This document shows positions 1 through 7,407 of a DNA stretch of 64,000 nucleotides, piece by piece; positions within the stretch are counted from its first letter, which is position 1, and each line of letters opens with the position of its first letter. Source of the DNA: DATFJT01 sp965230755 (GTDB lineage: Bacteria > Bacteroidota > Bacteroidia > Chitinophagales > Saprospiraceae); the NCBI GenBank assembly GCA_965230755.1, contig CBDDLT010000012.1:51440-115439 (forward strand). Direction: 5' to 3'. The position numbers and the translations under genes were made by a program. Under the pieces are notes generated by a model, which made no database searches, had not been told where the DNA came from, and saw only the letters and a program-made list of their open reading frames with translations.

Positions 1-1
1 T

Positions 2-787
2 CATAAGGGTAGAGCCTTTATGAAGAAATACGATGAGAGAGGTAGTCTTGCGCCAAGGGATATTGTTGCCCGGGCCATAGATAATGAGATGAACAAACTG
101 GGAATTGATCATGTATATCTGGATTGTAGTCATCTTAATCGAGAGGATTTCCAAGATCATTTTCCCAATATAATTGATCATTGCAAGTCCCTCAATATTG
201 ATCCTATTAATGAAGCCATACCTGTGGTACCAGCAGCTCATTATTGTTGTGGAGGCATTGTTGTAGACGAATTTGGACACTCGTCCATCAATGGCCTTTA
301 CGCCATTGGAGAGTGCAGTTTTACCGGTCTTCACGGTGCGAATAGATTAGCTTCGAACTCCTTACTTGAGGCATTGGTCTATGCGAAAAATTCTACCGAG
401 CATATATTGGACAATATTGATCGACGAGAATGGAGAGATGAAATCCCGGAGTGGGACGCCAAAAGTACCAGTGATGCCAAAGAAAAAGTTCTATTGACTC
501 AAAGCTTAAAGGAACTCAAAGAAATCATGAGTTTTTATGTTAGAATTGTCCGTTCCGATGTTCGACTCAAGCGTGCAATGGATCGACTCAACCTGCTCTA
601 TATGGAAACAGAAGATCTCTATCGTACCACAGTACTCTCTCCACAGCTTTGTGAGTTGAGAAATATGATTACCATTGGATATCTTATTACCCGATCAGCC
701 ATTCTACGCAAAGAAAGTCGTGGGCTACATTATACTTCCGATTATCTCGGAAAAAACAAGCAATTCGTAGAGAATACGCTACTTTAA
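2..787 (+). CDS. nadB: L-aspartate oxidase NadB, C-terminal part (5' truncated by window edge)
   Basis: FAD enzyme that oxidises L-aspartate to iminoaspartate, the first step of de novo NAD synthesis, in the cytoplasm. The reading frame is open from the first complete codon, so the true start lies upstream of the window. Visible family blocks are RFM-like and LAPRDIVARAI near the left edge, the HYCCGGIVVD segment and the FAD-binding GANRLASNSLLEAL block, followed by the helical C-terminal domain with its RxxM/L repeats. About 261 residues of a usual 520-540 are present. Convergent with the gene at 832, with only 44 bp between them. Identification is confident; only the missing N-terminus cannot be judged. 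Confidence 0.95.
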   Translation, partial: HKGRAFMKKYDERGSLAPRDIVARAIDNEMNKLGIDHVYLDCSHLNREDFQDHFPNIIDHCKSLNIDPINEAIPVVPAAHYCCGGIVVDEFGHSSINGLYAIGECSFTGLHGANRLASNSLLEALVYAKNSTEHILDNIDRREWRDEIPEWDAKSTSDAKEKVLLTQSLKELKEIMSFYVRIVRSDVRLKRAMDRLNLLYMETEDLYRTTVLSPQLCELRNMITIGYLITRSAILRKESRGLHYTSDYLGKNKQFVENTLL

Positions 788-831
788 ACAGGAATAAACT
801 CTTTACTTAGAGCATACCTTACCAGATAATC

Positions 832-1593
832 TTATAATTTATCGATGATTTTTCGCGCTTCCGCATATTTATAAGCCCCTACATCAATGCGCTCAAGTAC
901 TTTTTTTGCCATGGCCGAATCATCTGCCTTGAGATATGACATGGCTAAATACCAGCGTGCTTGCTGTTCTATTAACATATTTTTTCCTTCCACAATTTTT
1001 CGAAATATCGGTATTGCATTTTTAGGCTTATCGTCGAATAGATAGCATAGGCCAGAGGCAAAAAGATGAAGTTCATTATCCGGCTCATTACTTATTAGGC
1101 TTTCATAATAAATACCCGCTTCGTCATACCTGCCTGATTCATATGCCTCTAGAGCTTTAAGCTTCGTCTCTTCATCAGCTCCCCTATATACTCCAGGCAA
1201 TGGATAGGGCTCCATAAATTCTCCTGCGATCTGGCCGGCGGTCATTGATTCTTCATAAAACAACAACCAATAGGCTGGCACCAACAGAATTAATACCGTA
1301 GCAGCAACAGCAATCGCTTGTCTCCAGATTCTTCTTGAACCAACTCTCTTAACTTTAAGCCCACTGCTCTCTTTGTTATCCTTCTCGTAATCATGTCGAA
1401 CATCATCTACCAATCTTCTAAATGAAAGCGTTTTTTCATCTACTAATAATTCTTGTATACTAGAATGAGTATTCACCCTCTGTCTGAATTCGGCATCCTC
1501 AGCCATACGACTTTCGAATGAAATACTCTCTTCAGTCGAAAGTCGACCCGACAAATAATTCTCGATTAATTGTTGCTCTTCTATTGATCCCAT
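832..1593 (-). CDS. Membrane anti-sigma-like protein with C-terminal TPR repeats
   Basis: Predicted single-pass inner-membrane protein of 253 residues. Residues 1-90 form a helical, charged cytoplasmic part beginning with an IENYLSGRLSTEE-type segment, common at the start of Bacteroidota anti-sigma-like proteins. Residues about 93-113 are a clear transmembrane helix. Residues about 140-253 look like TPR helices (ALEAYESGRYDEA, then A-rich pairs) and would lie in the periplasm. No zinc-type HxxxCxxC motif is present, so it is not a ZAS anti-sigma factor. Its start overlaps the end of the ECF sigma gene by 13 bp, implying translational coupling and supporting an anti-sigma role. That role is inferred from context and topology, not from a recognised inhibitory domain. 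The periplasmic TPR part could sense a partner, for example the TPR-CHAT protein encoded nearby. Confidence 0.72.
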   Translation of the reverse strand: MGSIEEQQLIENYLSGRLSTEESISFESRMAEDAEFRQRVNTHSSIQELLVDEKTLSFRRLVDDVRHDYEKDNKESSGLKVKRVGSRRIWRQAIAVAATVLILLVPAYWLLFYEESMTAGQIAGEFMEPYPLPGVYRGADEETKLKALEAYESGRYDEAGIYYESLISNEPDNELHLFASGLCYLFDDKPKNAIPIFRKIVEGKNMLIEQQARWYLAMSYLKADDSAMAKKVLERIDVGAYKYAEARKIIDKL

Positions 1594-2168
1594 CTCAACT
1601 CCTTGAACTTGTTGTCAGACTGTACTAATTCAACCAATCGTTCTTTACACTGGTATTTTCGCTTTTTAATATACGCTACTGTAGAATTTAATTTTTCCGC
1701 TATTTCACGCATACTGGATCCACTAAAAAACCATTGCAATATATTCTGGCATCCTTCGGGCAATGTCTTGAAGTAACTCCACAACAAAGCTTCTTTTTCT
1801 TGACTTTCTAATATGGTTTGCATATTTCCATCTATTGAAATCGCCTCGTGCCCAATTGTATCTTCCAACACCTCACGTTTATGATCACGTATATGCTTCA
1901 ACCATAAGTTTCTCGCTACAATCTTTAAATAACTTTGCAATCTACATGTCAAATCAAAGTTGTCCTTGTTTAATCTTTTAAATAAGGACACCAATGCTTC
2001 TTGAAACAAGTCTTCCGCAATGTTTTGATCTGCGCCTTGAATTTTAAGATACTGGGTAATTGGTCTTGACATCGTCTGATATATTTTTTTTACTACCTGG
2101 TTATCACCGGACATAAGACCCTGCAATAACACTAAATCCTCATTGTTTTGGCAGCTTATTTTATTCAT
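1581..2168 (-). CDS. ECF-family RNA polymerase sigma factor
   Basis: Sigma-70 family protein of 195 residues with region 2 (AEDLFQEALVSLF, about residues 52-64) and a region 4 helix-turn-helix (about residues 135-182, MREIAEKLNSTVAYIKKRK). It lacks region 1.1 and region 3, as in ECF factors. It heads a two-gene operon with the anti-sigma-like gene. The divergent upstream region carries two copies of the same promoter (see 2168-2195 and 2261-2288), one on each strand, suggesting autoregulation and control of the opposite arm. The -10 box of its own copy overlaps the ATG used here. If that promoter drives the gene, translation may start further in, for example at GTG 2132 or ATG 2114, which keeps the region-2 core. 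The sigma-factor call is firm; the start is uncertain. Confidence 0.9.
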   Translation of the reverse strand: MNKISCQNNEDLVLLQGLMSGDNQVVKKIYQTMSRPITQYLKIQGADQNIAEDLFQEALVSLFKRLNKDNFDLTCRLQSYLKIVARNLWLKHIRDHKREVLEDTIGHEAISIDGNMQTILESQEKEALLWSYFKTLPEGCQNILQWFFSGSSMREIAEKLNSTVAYIKKRKYQCKERLVELVQSDNKFKELRWDQ

Positions 2169-2195
2169 ATACCGCAGTCTATCGAAAGGTTACCC
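2168..2195 (-). promoter_or_regulatory. Predicted ECF promoter, sigma/anti-sigma arm
   Basis: On the minus strand a GGGTAACCTTT box (plus positions 2185-2195) is followed after exactly 11 bases by GGTATA (2168-2173). The same two boxes with the same spacing occur on the plus strand at 2261-2288, facing the other way. The geometry (16 bases from the end of AACC to TATA) suits ECF -35 and -10 elements. No alignment was run; the match was read by eye. Confidence 0.7.
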
Positions 2196-2260
2196 CAACA
2201 CCTAAATATAAATGACAAAAAACAATCACCTGGAATATTTTAAAAAAAGTTCATTGAGGA

Positions 2261-2288
2261 GGGTAACCTTTTTTCACATCGTGGTATA
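2261..2288 (+). promoter_or_regulatory. Predicted ECF promoter, pore-former/CHAT arm
   Basis: GGGTAACCTTT (2261-2271), 11-base spacer, GGTATA (2283-2288), identical in boxes and spacing to the divergent copy at 2168-2195. Transcription would begin near 2295, leaving a leader of about 35 bases before the ATG at 2331. Confidence 0.7.
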
Positions 2289-2301
2289 AGTACTCGAACC
2301 G

Positions 2302-2313
2302 CCAAATATTTGG
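2302..2313. promoter_or_regulatory. 12-bp perfect palindrome in the 5' leader
   Basis: CCAAATATTTGG is a perfect 12-bp palindrome lying just after the predicted transcription start and 17 bp before the ATG at 2331. It could be an operator for a dimeric repressor or a small leader hairpin. Its function is unknown, and a palindrome of this length in AT-rich DNA may be chance. Confidence 0.3.
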
Positions 2314-2330
2314 CTCTAAAAAATAATAAA

Positions 2331-4181
2331 ATGATACTTAAATTAATCACAAGAAAATTGACCATCTTACTTACCATTTGTTTGCTTATAGCCTGTCAAA
2401 AAGAAGACGAAGTAAATCCCAATGGTGTTAATACCTCTTCATTTCCAGCTTTAATAAATTCAGTAGGACCATCAGAAGAAGTCGTGGAAGAGACCAATTC
2501 TACAGTTCAAGAAGAAAGCACCGAAGTGAGAAATGATGAAATATGGCGTTGTACTACGACGACTGTTGATCAGCAACAAGGAGGAGGAGGTTCTTCAGGA
2601 TATCCACTATTTAGTCCCAATGCCTCTGTGATCTATCCCGGAAATTTACTTCAAGGAGCTTCCCTAGGGAAGGCAACACCGGATCTAGTGCCAGTGGCGC
2701 GATCAGGAGGCAACTTCTCTATAGATGTCATCGACGGAAATATTACATCCAGTTTTGAAGTCGATGAGGTGAGTAAAAGTAGTGTCACTACAGCGCTCAA
2801 TGCTATCATTGCCGATGCTACAGGAGTCGTTCCAGCTAATTTTTACTTTAAGTATGAGGCTATCCAGTCTAGGGAACAATTGGCTGCAAGTATGCGAATT
2901 AAGTATGAGACATTCGCAAGCGAGGTCGAAGGTAAGCTCTCTTTTTCTTCAGATAGAGAGTACAATAGATATGTCGTTACCCTCAACCAAAGCTATTATA
3001 CCATGAGTTATGATATCCCTACTTCTATGGAAGATATTTTTGATCCAAGTGTTACCCCGGAAGATCTTGCTAAGTATACAAGTCCCGGCAATCCGGTCAC
3101 TTACATTTCAGATGTAACTTATGGTAGAACCTATTATATGCTCATCGAAAGTACAAGTTCAGAACAAGAAATGTCAGCAGCCATTTCCGGGTCTTTTAAC
3201 GGCCTCGCGGCCTCAGTAGAAGGCGAAGCTGAGGTAGATGCAATGCGATCTTTACAAAATCTGAGTATAAAGGTCTTTGGATACGGAGGCGAGTCCGGTA
3301 CAACACTTCAAACAATCGGCGTCACTGACTTAGGACTACTTTCGGACTTATTGGCTCGAGCGGGCAGTATTACTTCTGGAAAGGCCTTAAGTTATGTTGT
3401 TCGAAGTTTGTACGATAATAGCATTGTAAGCACTCAGTTGGCGACCAGTTATGATATAACCAATTGCCAGCCAGTCGCACCAAGTACTATGCCATATACC
3501 TCGCATTGGTCTGGAAACGTACTAGAAAAATTGGGGCCTATCGGAGCTGCTTATGCCGATTCAGCAACTCAGTTTATACTAATTTCAAAAGATGGTCAAA
3601 GGTTTTTAAAGTCACGTGCTGGAGTCTTGGAAGGGCCATTTTCCATAGATGAAATAGGAAACGGGAATTTATGCCCATTAAATGGTGGTATTGGAGCCGC
3701 TTGTAATATCGAAGGTAATGAGTGGGAATCCAAAACGATATTGGCCATTGACAAGACCGGGACAGAATACAGTTATTGGTTGGGAAGCCGATGGACCGAT
3801 CCAAAACCCACCACTCACTTCGGTTCAGGAAACGGTTCTGTATATCCACTTGTAGGCGGTGGAATGGGAGCTATGTTGTTCGCTCACAAAGAAGAGCTCG
3901 GTCCAGCCAGTCGATATATATTCAATGAAAGTGGCATGCAGTTTACCCGGTTTTTCAATAATCTCAATGGTCAAGGACCTTATTACGATCATGCACATGA
4001 CCTCTGGCAATGGGGGCCTGATAACACTTGCCCATTTTCAAGTATCGGTGCAGGTATAGGGTTTACGCTCAACGGGAAAAACTTCTATATCATGTTTGAT
4101 AAATCGGGAGAAAAGTATACGGTCTATGGCGATTTGGATGGCGATGGGCGCAATAATTTCACTGGGGTTTATGACTTGTAG
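2331..4181 (+). CDS. CDC-like (thiol-activated cytolysin superfamily) lipoprotein with a novel C-terminal repeat domain
   Basis: Predicted pore-forming lipoprotein of 616 residues. A lipobox (LLIA/C22) follows a hydrophobic signal peptide; the ATG at 2331 fits better than the in-frame TTG at 2310. Residues about 95-380 match CDC domains 1-3: IYPGNLLQGASLG near 101-113, VTLNQSYYTMSYDIPTS near 216-232, VTYISDVTYGRTYYM near 256-270 and the closing LSYVVRSLYDNSIVST near 353-368. The C-terminal cholesterol-binding domain 4, with its Trp-rich undecapeptide, is absent. Residues about 395-616 instead hold four repeats of 50-62 residues, each with a G(I/M)GA-type turn and a short strand of the form hhhhxxxGxxaxxa, suggesting a small beta-propeller or lectin-like module. 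Residues 23-90 are a low-complexity acidic/Gln-Gly linker. Next in the operon is the TPR-CHAT gene. Superfamily membership is confident; target, activity and repeat fold are inferred. Confidence 0.85.
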   Translation: MILKLITRKLTILLTICLLIACQKEDEVNPNGVNTSSFPALINSVGPSEEVVEETNSTVQEESTEVRNDEIWRCTTTTVDQQQGGGGSSGYPLFSPNASVIYPGNLLQGASLGKATPDLVPVARSGGNFSIDVIDGNITSSFEVDEVSKSSVTTALNAIIADATGVVPANFYFKYEAIQSREQLAASMRIKYETFASEVEGKLSFSSDREYNRYVVTLNQSYYTMSYDIPTSMEDIFDPSVTPEDLAKYTSPGNPVTYISDVTYGRTYYMLIESTSSEQEMSAAISGSFNGLAASVEGEAEVDAMRSLQNLSIKVFGYGGESGTTLQTIGVTDLGLLSDLLARAGSITSGKALSYVVRSLYDNSIVSTQLATSYDITNCQPVAPSTMPYTSHWSGNVLEKLGPIGAAYADSATQFILISKDGQRFLKSRAGVLEGPFSIDEIGNGNLCPLNGGIGAACNIEGNEWESKTILAIDKTGTEYSYWLGSRWTDPKPTTHFGSGNGSVYPLVGGGMGAMLFAHKEELGPASRYIFNESGMQFTRFFNNLNGQGPYYDHAHDLWQWGPDNTCPFSSIGAGIGFTLNGKNFYIMFDKSGEKYTVYGDLDGDGRNNFTGVYDL

Positions 4182-4199
4182 TAGAAGTAATCCTTTTAA

Positions 4200-4234
4200 A
4201 CTTGGAGGCTGCATATAAATAACAGCCTCCAAGT
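4200..4234 (+). terminator. Strong hairpin between pore-former and CHAT genes (terminator or attenuator)
   Basis: ACTTGGAGGCTG (4200-4211) pairs perfectly with CAGCCTCCAAGT (4223-4234), a 12-bp GC-containing stem with an 11-base loop. On the plus strand no run of T follows (ATTACTTTAG), so termination may be partial. It lies 19 bp after the stop of the pore-former and 31 bp before the CHAT gene. It could lower CHAT expression relative to the pore-former, or protect the upstream mRNA end. Confidence 0.6.
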
Positions 4235-4264
4235 ATTACTTTAGTAGTACTAATATCCCAAAAG

Positions 4265-7237
4265 ATGAAAATTTCTCTATTCAACAAGTTTTCATATTTA
4301 CTAATCCTTTACCTTATTCCATCTATTCTTCTATGTCAAAAGTCTACTGCAGATGAGTTTGATGCTGCAGAACAATTATACACTGAAAGTAAAGAGGCTT
4401 TTGATGACGGAGACTATCTAAGGGCGTCTTTCCTCATGCAAGAAGCGATAGAACGCTACAGAGCAAATGGGGATACACTCAGAGAAGACTTTGTACGATG
4501 CTACCATAAATTAGGAGATATATATGCTTCCCTCAGACAGCATGAGAAGGCCCTTCATTGGTATGGTGTATCAGAAAAATCATACCAGCGAATTGTGGAC
4601 AAGGAAAATACCGTATTTGCAGATATTCTATTGGACCGTGGCAGTGTTTACTCTCAAATGTACGAACCAAATAAGGCTATTGCAGCTTTTGATAGTGCAT
4701 TACTCATCTACGAAGGAATTTATGGTCCGGTCAGTGATCGTGCCGCCAATATCCATATGAACATTGGAATTGATCTAATTAAGTCAGGCCAGTTTAGAAT
4801 TGCAGAAGAAAAAATGTTGAAGGCCAAGAAAATATTCGAACAAACCAGTGATAGTCTTAGCATTAACTCCAACCGCATCTACTCAAATATAGGTTATCTC
4901 TACCGAAAAATGGGAGATTATCCCAGAGCACTAGAATATGGACGCATAGCACTTAAGATAAAATTGCATAATTATGACACCTCTCATCCTTCAGTCGGCA
5001 AATATTATCGAAATATCGGAAAGTCCCTGGTAGAGCTAGGTAGAATAAAAGAGGCCATACCCTACTATGAAAAAGGTCTTGAAAATCAACTGCAGTCGCG
5101 GGGCGAAAATCATCCTGAAACAGCAGGATCTTATGGGGAACTATCCAATATCCTAAGAAAAGCTAAAGAATATAGCAGAGCAAAAGTATTACAGCAAAAA
5201 GCCAATGATATTCAGTCCAAACATTACCCTTCGTATCATCCTTATCGCATAGCCGGAGTTTTCCATATGGGTCTGATCAACCAAGACCTGGGCAAATATG
5301 AACCTGCGATTTCCAGCTATCACAAGACACTTCAGAACCTAAATCTCGGCCCAGAACCACAACCCAAGTTATTGGCGGAAGCTTATTCACAGCTTAGCAG
5401 GGTTCATTTATTGCAAAAGAAATATTCCACTGCTTTGAAAAATATTGATCAGGCCATAGAAATTGTAACAGAACAGGAAGATTCAAGCAACCTTCTGGAT
5501 CAAATAAGCCAAGATACAGAAGCCCAGAAGAAATGGATCAAACAACTGCAAAATGAGATGTCATGCATACAGTATTTGGATCTACGAGGAAGAATTCTCA
5601 TGCATATGTTCGATGCTCAAAATAAGGCACTCCAATATGGTTTAGAAGGTCTGAAAACCTTTGAATTGGCAGCAATGATCATATCTCAACTGCGCTCTCA
5701 ATTTCCAAGCCCAAGTTCGAGAGCAACATTGAGAGAAGAATCCAGCAAAATATACCAATTAGGTATCGAACTGGCGGCCACAATTTATACCAAACATGGA
5801 AATAGGGAATATCTAAGGAGAGCCCTAATGCTGTCCAATGCGAGTAAAGCAGGTCTGTTCAGAGACCATCTACGACGCGATCAAATATGGCATTGGTCGG
5901 GACTGACCGAAGAAGAAAAAACGCGGCTGAACCGCCTGCAGCAAAAATTACAAGACCCCAGTTCCGAAGCGACCGGAGAGAGATTCGAATATTATGACTT
6001 TGAGCAAAAATTAAGAGAAAAAAATCGCAGATACGCCTTCTTTTCGGAGCATGAACATGAATTCTCCACCCGAAAACTTGAAGAGAGTATAGGAGCAACT
6101 TCTCTTTTTATTGATTTCTCCTGGGGTGAAGACATGCTGGTTGTTTTGGCCATAGGAGATAAAAAAAGCAAGGCATATCAACTCAGGTTGGATGACAGCA
6201 TTCGACTTCAATTGCATTTATGGAGTAATCAGGAATGGTATCTATCTGATAGTATTGATTTCTATTACAAGTTATCCTATGATTTATACTCGAAACTCTT
6301 AAAGCCAATTCTAGATTCATTTCCACTAAAAGATAAATTAATACTTTGCCTGGATGGGCCATTATATCATCTATCTTTCGCTAGCCTATTGACCAAAGCG
6401 CATGAAATCGGTAAACCACCATCTTGGTGTATCTATCAATATGCCTTACAATATATTTCTTCTCCTTTCCTTCTTTTGAATGAACCTTCTGACATAAAGA
6501 AACCTACAAAAAAGCACTGGATGGGCTTCGCTCCGAAATTCGACAATGATGAGAACAAGGCTAAAACCAGAGATCGTCTTTCACCCTTGCGGTACAACCG
6601 AAAAGAAGTTGAAGAGCTAAGTCGTAAACAGTCTGGTAAAGCATTCATTGGCGACCAAGCTAGCAAATCTGTTTTCTTTAACGAATCAAAACAAGCCGGA
6701 ATTCTTCACTTAGCAACTCATGCCATTATCAACAATATCGAACCATTGCGATCAGGCTTGTTTTTTAGTGACCTAGAAGAAGATAACTTTCTTGCAGCAA
6801 GTGAGCTTTACAAGTTAAAACTGCCAGCAGAATTGGCCGTACTTAGTGCCTGTCAAACCGGTAAAGGATTAGTACAAACCGGTGAAGGAGCTATAAGTTT
6901 GGCAAGGGCTTTCCGCTTTGCCGGAGTGGCGTCTGTAATCGCAACTAAATGGCTGGCCGATGATCGGAGCATTGCCACTGTCATGAATTATTTCTATGAG
7001 GAGCTAGATAAAGGCTTGGAAAAATCTGTGGCCCTACAGAATGCACAACTTCGTTACCTGGAAACAAGCGACCCACTACTGTCGCATCCGTATTTCTGGG
7101 CAGGATTAAGCATTAGCGGAAACGATGCTCCTATTATTAACAAAAAAACCATTTCACCGCGATTCCTGTTGGTCTTCATTTTGATGTTGTTGGCAGGGAT
7201 TAGTATTTACCGACTGCAAAGTAAAAAGGCAGCATAA
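4265..7237 (+). CDS. TPR-CHAT protein: caspase-fold peptidase with TPR repeats and C-terminal membrane anchor
   Basis: Exported protein of 990 residues. A signal peptide (about residues 1-24) is followed by an array of TPR units to about residue 420 (for example residues with GDYPRALEYGRIAL and GRIKEAIPYYEKGL), a helical linker, and a CHAT domain of the caspase clan from about residue 700 to 950. The putative catalytic dyad is visible: His819 in HLATHA and Cys863 in LSACQTG. A hydrophobic helix near residues 967-985 ends in a basic tail, so the protein is probably anchored in the inner membrane with its body in the periplasm. It follows the CDC-like lipoprotein by 83 bp and probably shares its ECF-type promoter, with a hairpin between them. 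CHAT proteins act as proteases in several bacterial systems; the substrate here is unknown, and the neighbouring pore-former is an obvious candidate. The domain call is confident, the role inferred. Confidence 0.87.
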   Translation: MKISLFNKFSYLLILYLIPSILLCQKSTADEFDAAEQLYTESKEAFDDGDYLRASFLMQEAIERYRANGDTLREDFVRCYHKLGDIYASLRQHEKALHWYGVSEKSYQRIVDKENTVFADILLDRGSVYSQMYEPNKAIAAFDSALLIYEGIYGPVSDRAANIHMNIGIDLIKSGQFRIAEEKMLKAKKIFEQTSDSLSINSNRIYSNIGYLYRKMGDYPRALEYGRIALKIKLHNYDTSHPSVGKYYRNIGKSLVELGRIKEAIPYYEKGLENQLQSRGENHPETAGSYGELSNILRKAKEYSRAKVLQQKANDIQSKHYPSYHPYRIAGVFHMGLINQDLGKYEPAISSYHKTLQNLNLGPEPQPKLLAEAYSQLSRVHLLQKKYSTALKNIDQAIEIVTEQEDSSNLLDQISQDTEAQKKWIKQLQNEMSCIQYLDLRGRILMHMFDAQNKALQYGLEGLKTFELAAMIISQLRSQFPSPSSRATLREESSKIYQLGIELAATIYTKHGNREYLRRALMLSNASKAGLFRDHLRRDQIWHWSGLTEEEKTRLNRLQQKLQDPSSEATGERFEYYDFEQKLREKNRRYAFFSEHEHEFSTRKLEESIGATSLFIDFSWGEDMLVVLAIGDKKSKAYQLRLDDSIRLQLHLWSNQEWYLSDSIDFYYKLSYDLYSKLLKPILDSFPLKDKLILCLDGPLYHLSFASLLTKAHEIGKPPSWCIYQYALQYISSPFLLLNEPSDIKKPTKKHWMGFAPKFDNDENKAKTRDRLSPLRYNRKEVEELSRKQSGKAFIGDQASKSVFFNESKQAGILHLATHAIINNIEPLRSGLFFSDLEEDNFLAASELYKLKLPAELAVLSACQTGKGLVQTGEGAISLARAFRFAGVASVIATKWLADDRSIATVMNYFYEELDKGLEKSVALQNAQLRYLETSDPLLSHPYFWAGLSISGNDAPIINKKTISPRFLLVFILMLLAGISIYRLQSKKAA

Positions 7238-7368
7238 CTCTGATATCGAGGAGTCCTTTGCATGAATATCAAAAGATCTGCCTGATTTCAAAAAGAGCTA
7301 ACATCAAATAAATCCTAAAAGCTCATATAATAGCATCACTTTATAAGGGCTATTTCTATGGAAAACCC

Positions 7369-7376
7369 TATTTTTG
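7369..7376 (+). promoter_or_regulatory. Bacteroidota-type -7 box upstream of purA
   Basis: TATTTTTG fits the Bacteroidota housekeeping -7 consensus TAnnTTTG and ends 31 bases before the purA ATG. No convincing -33 TTG box was found at the expected distance, so confidence is modest. Confidence 0.35.
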
Positions 7377-7407
7377 GCATTTGCACAATTCTAAATTCAG
7401 TATTTCT

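Noticed and set aside
832..1593. Zinc-type (ZAS) anti-sigma factor
   Set aside because: No HxxxCxxC motif is present; the anti-sigma role rests on gene overlap, topology and charge pattern only.
2331..4181. Possibility of a classic cholesterol-dependent cytolysin
   Set aside because: The Trp-rich undecapeptide and the Thr-Leu cholesterol pair of domain 4 are absent, and the C-terminus is a different repeat domain.
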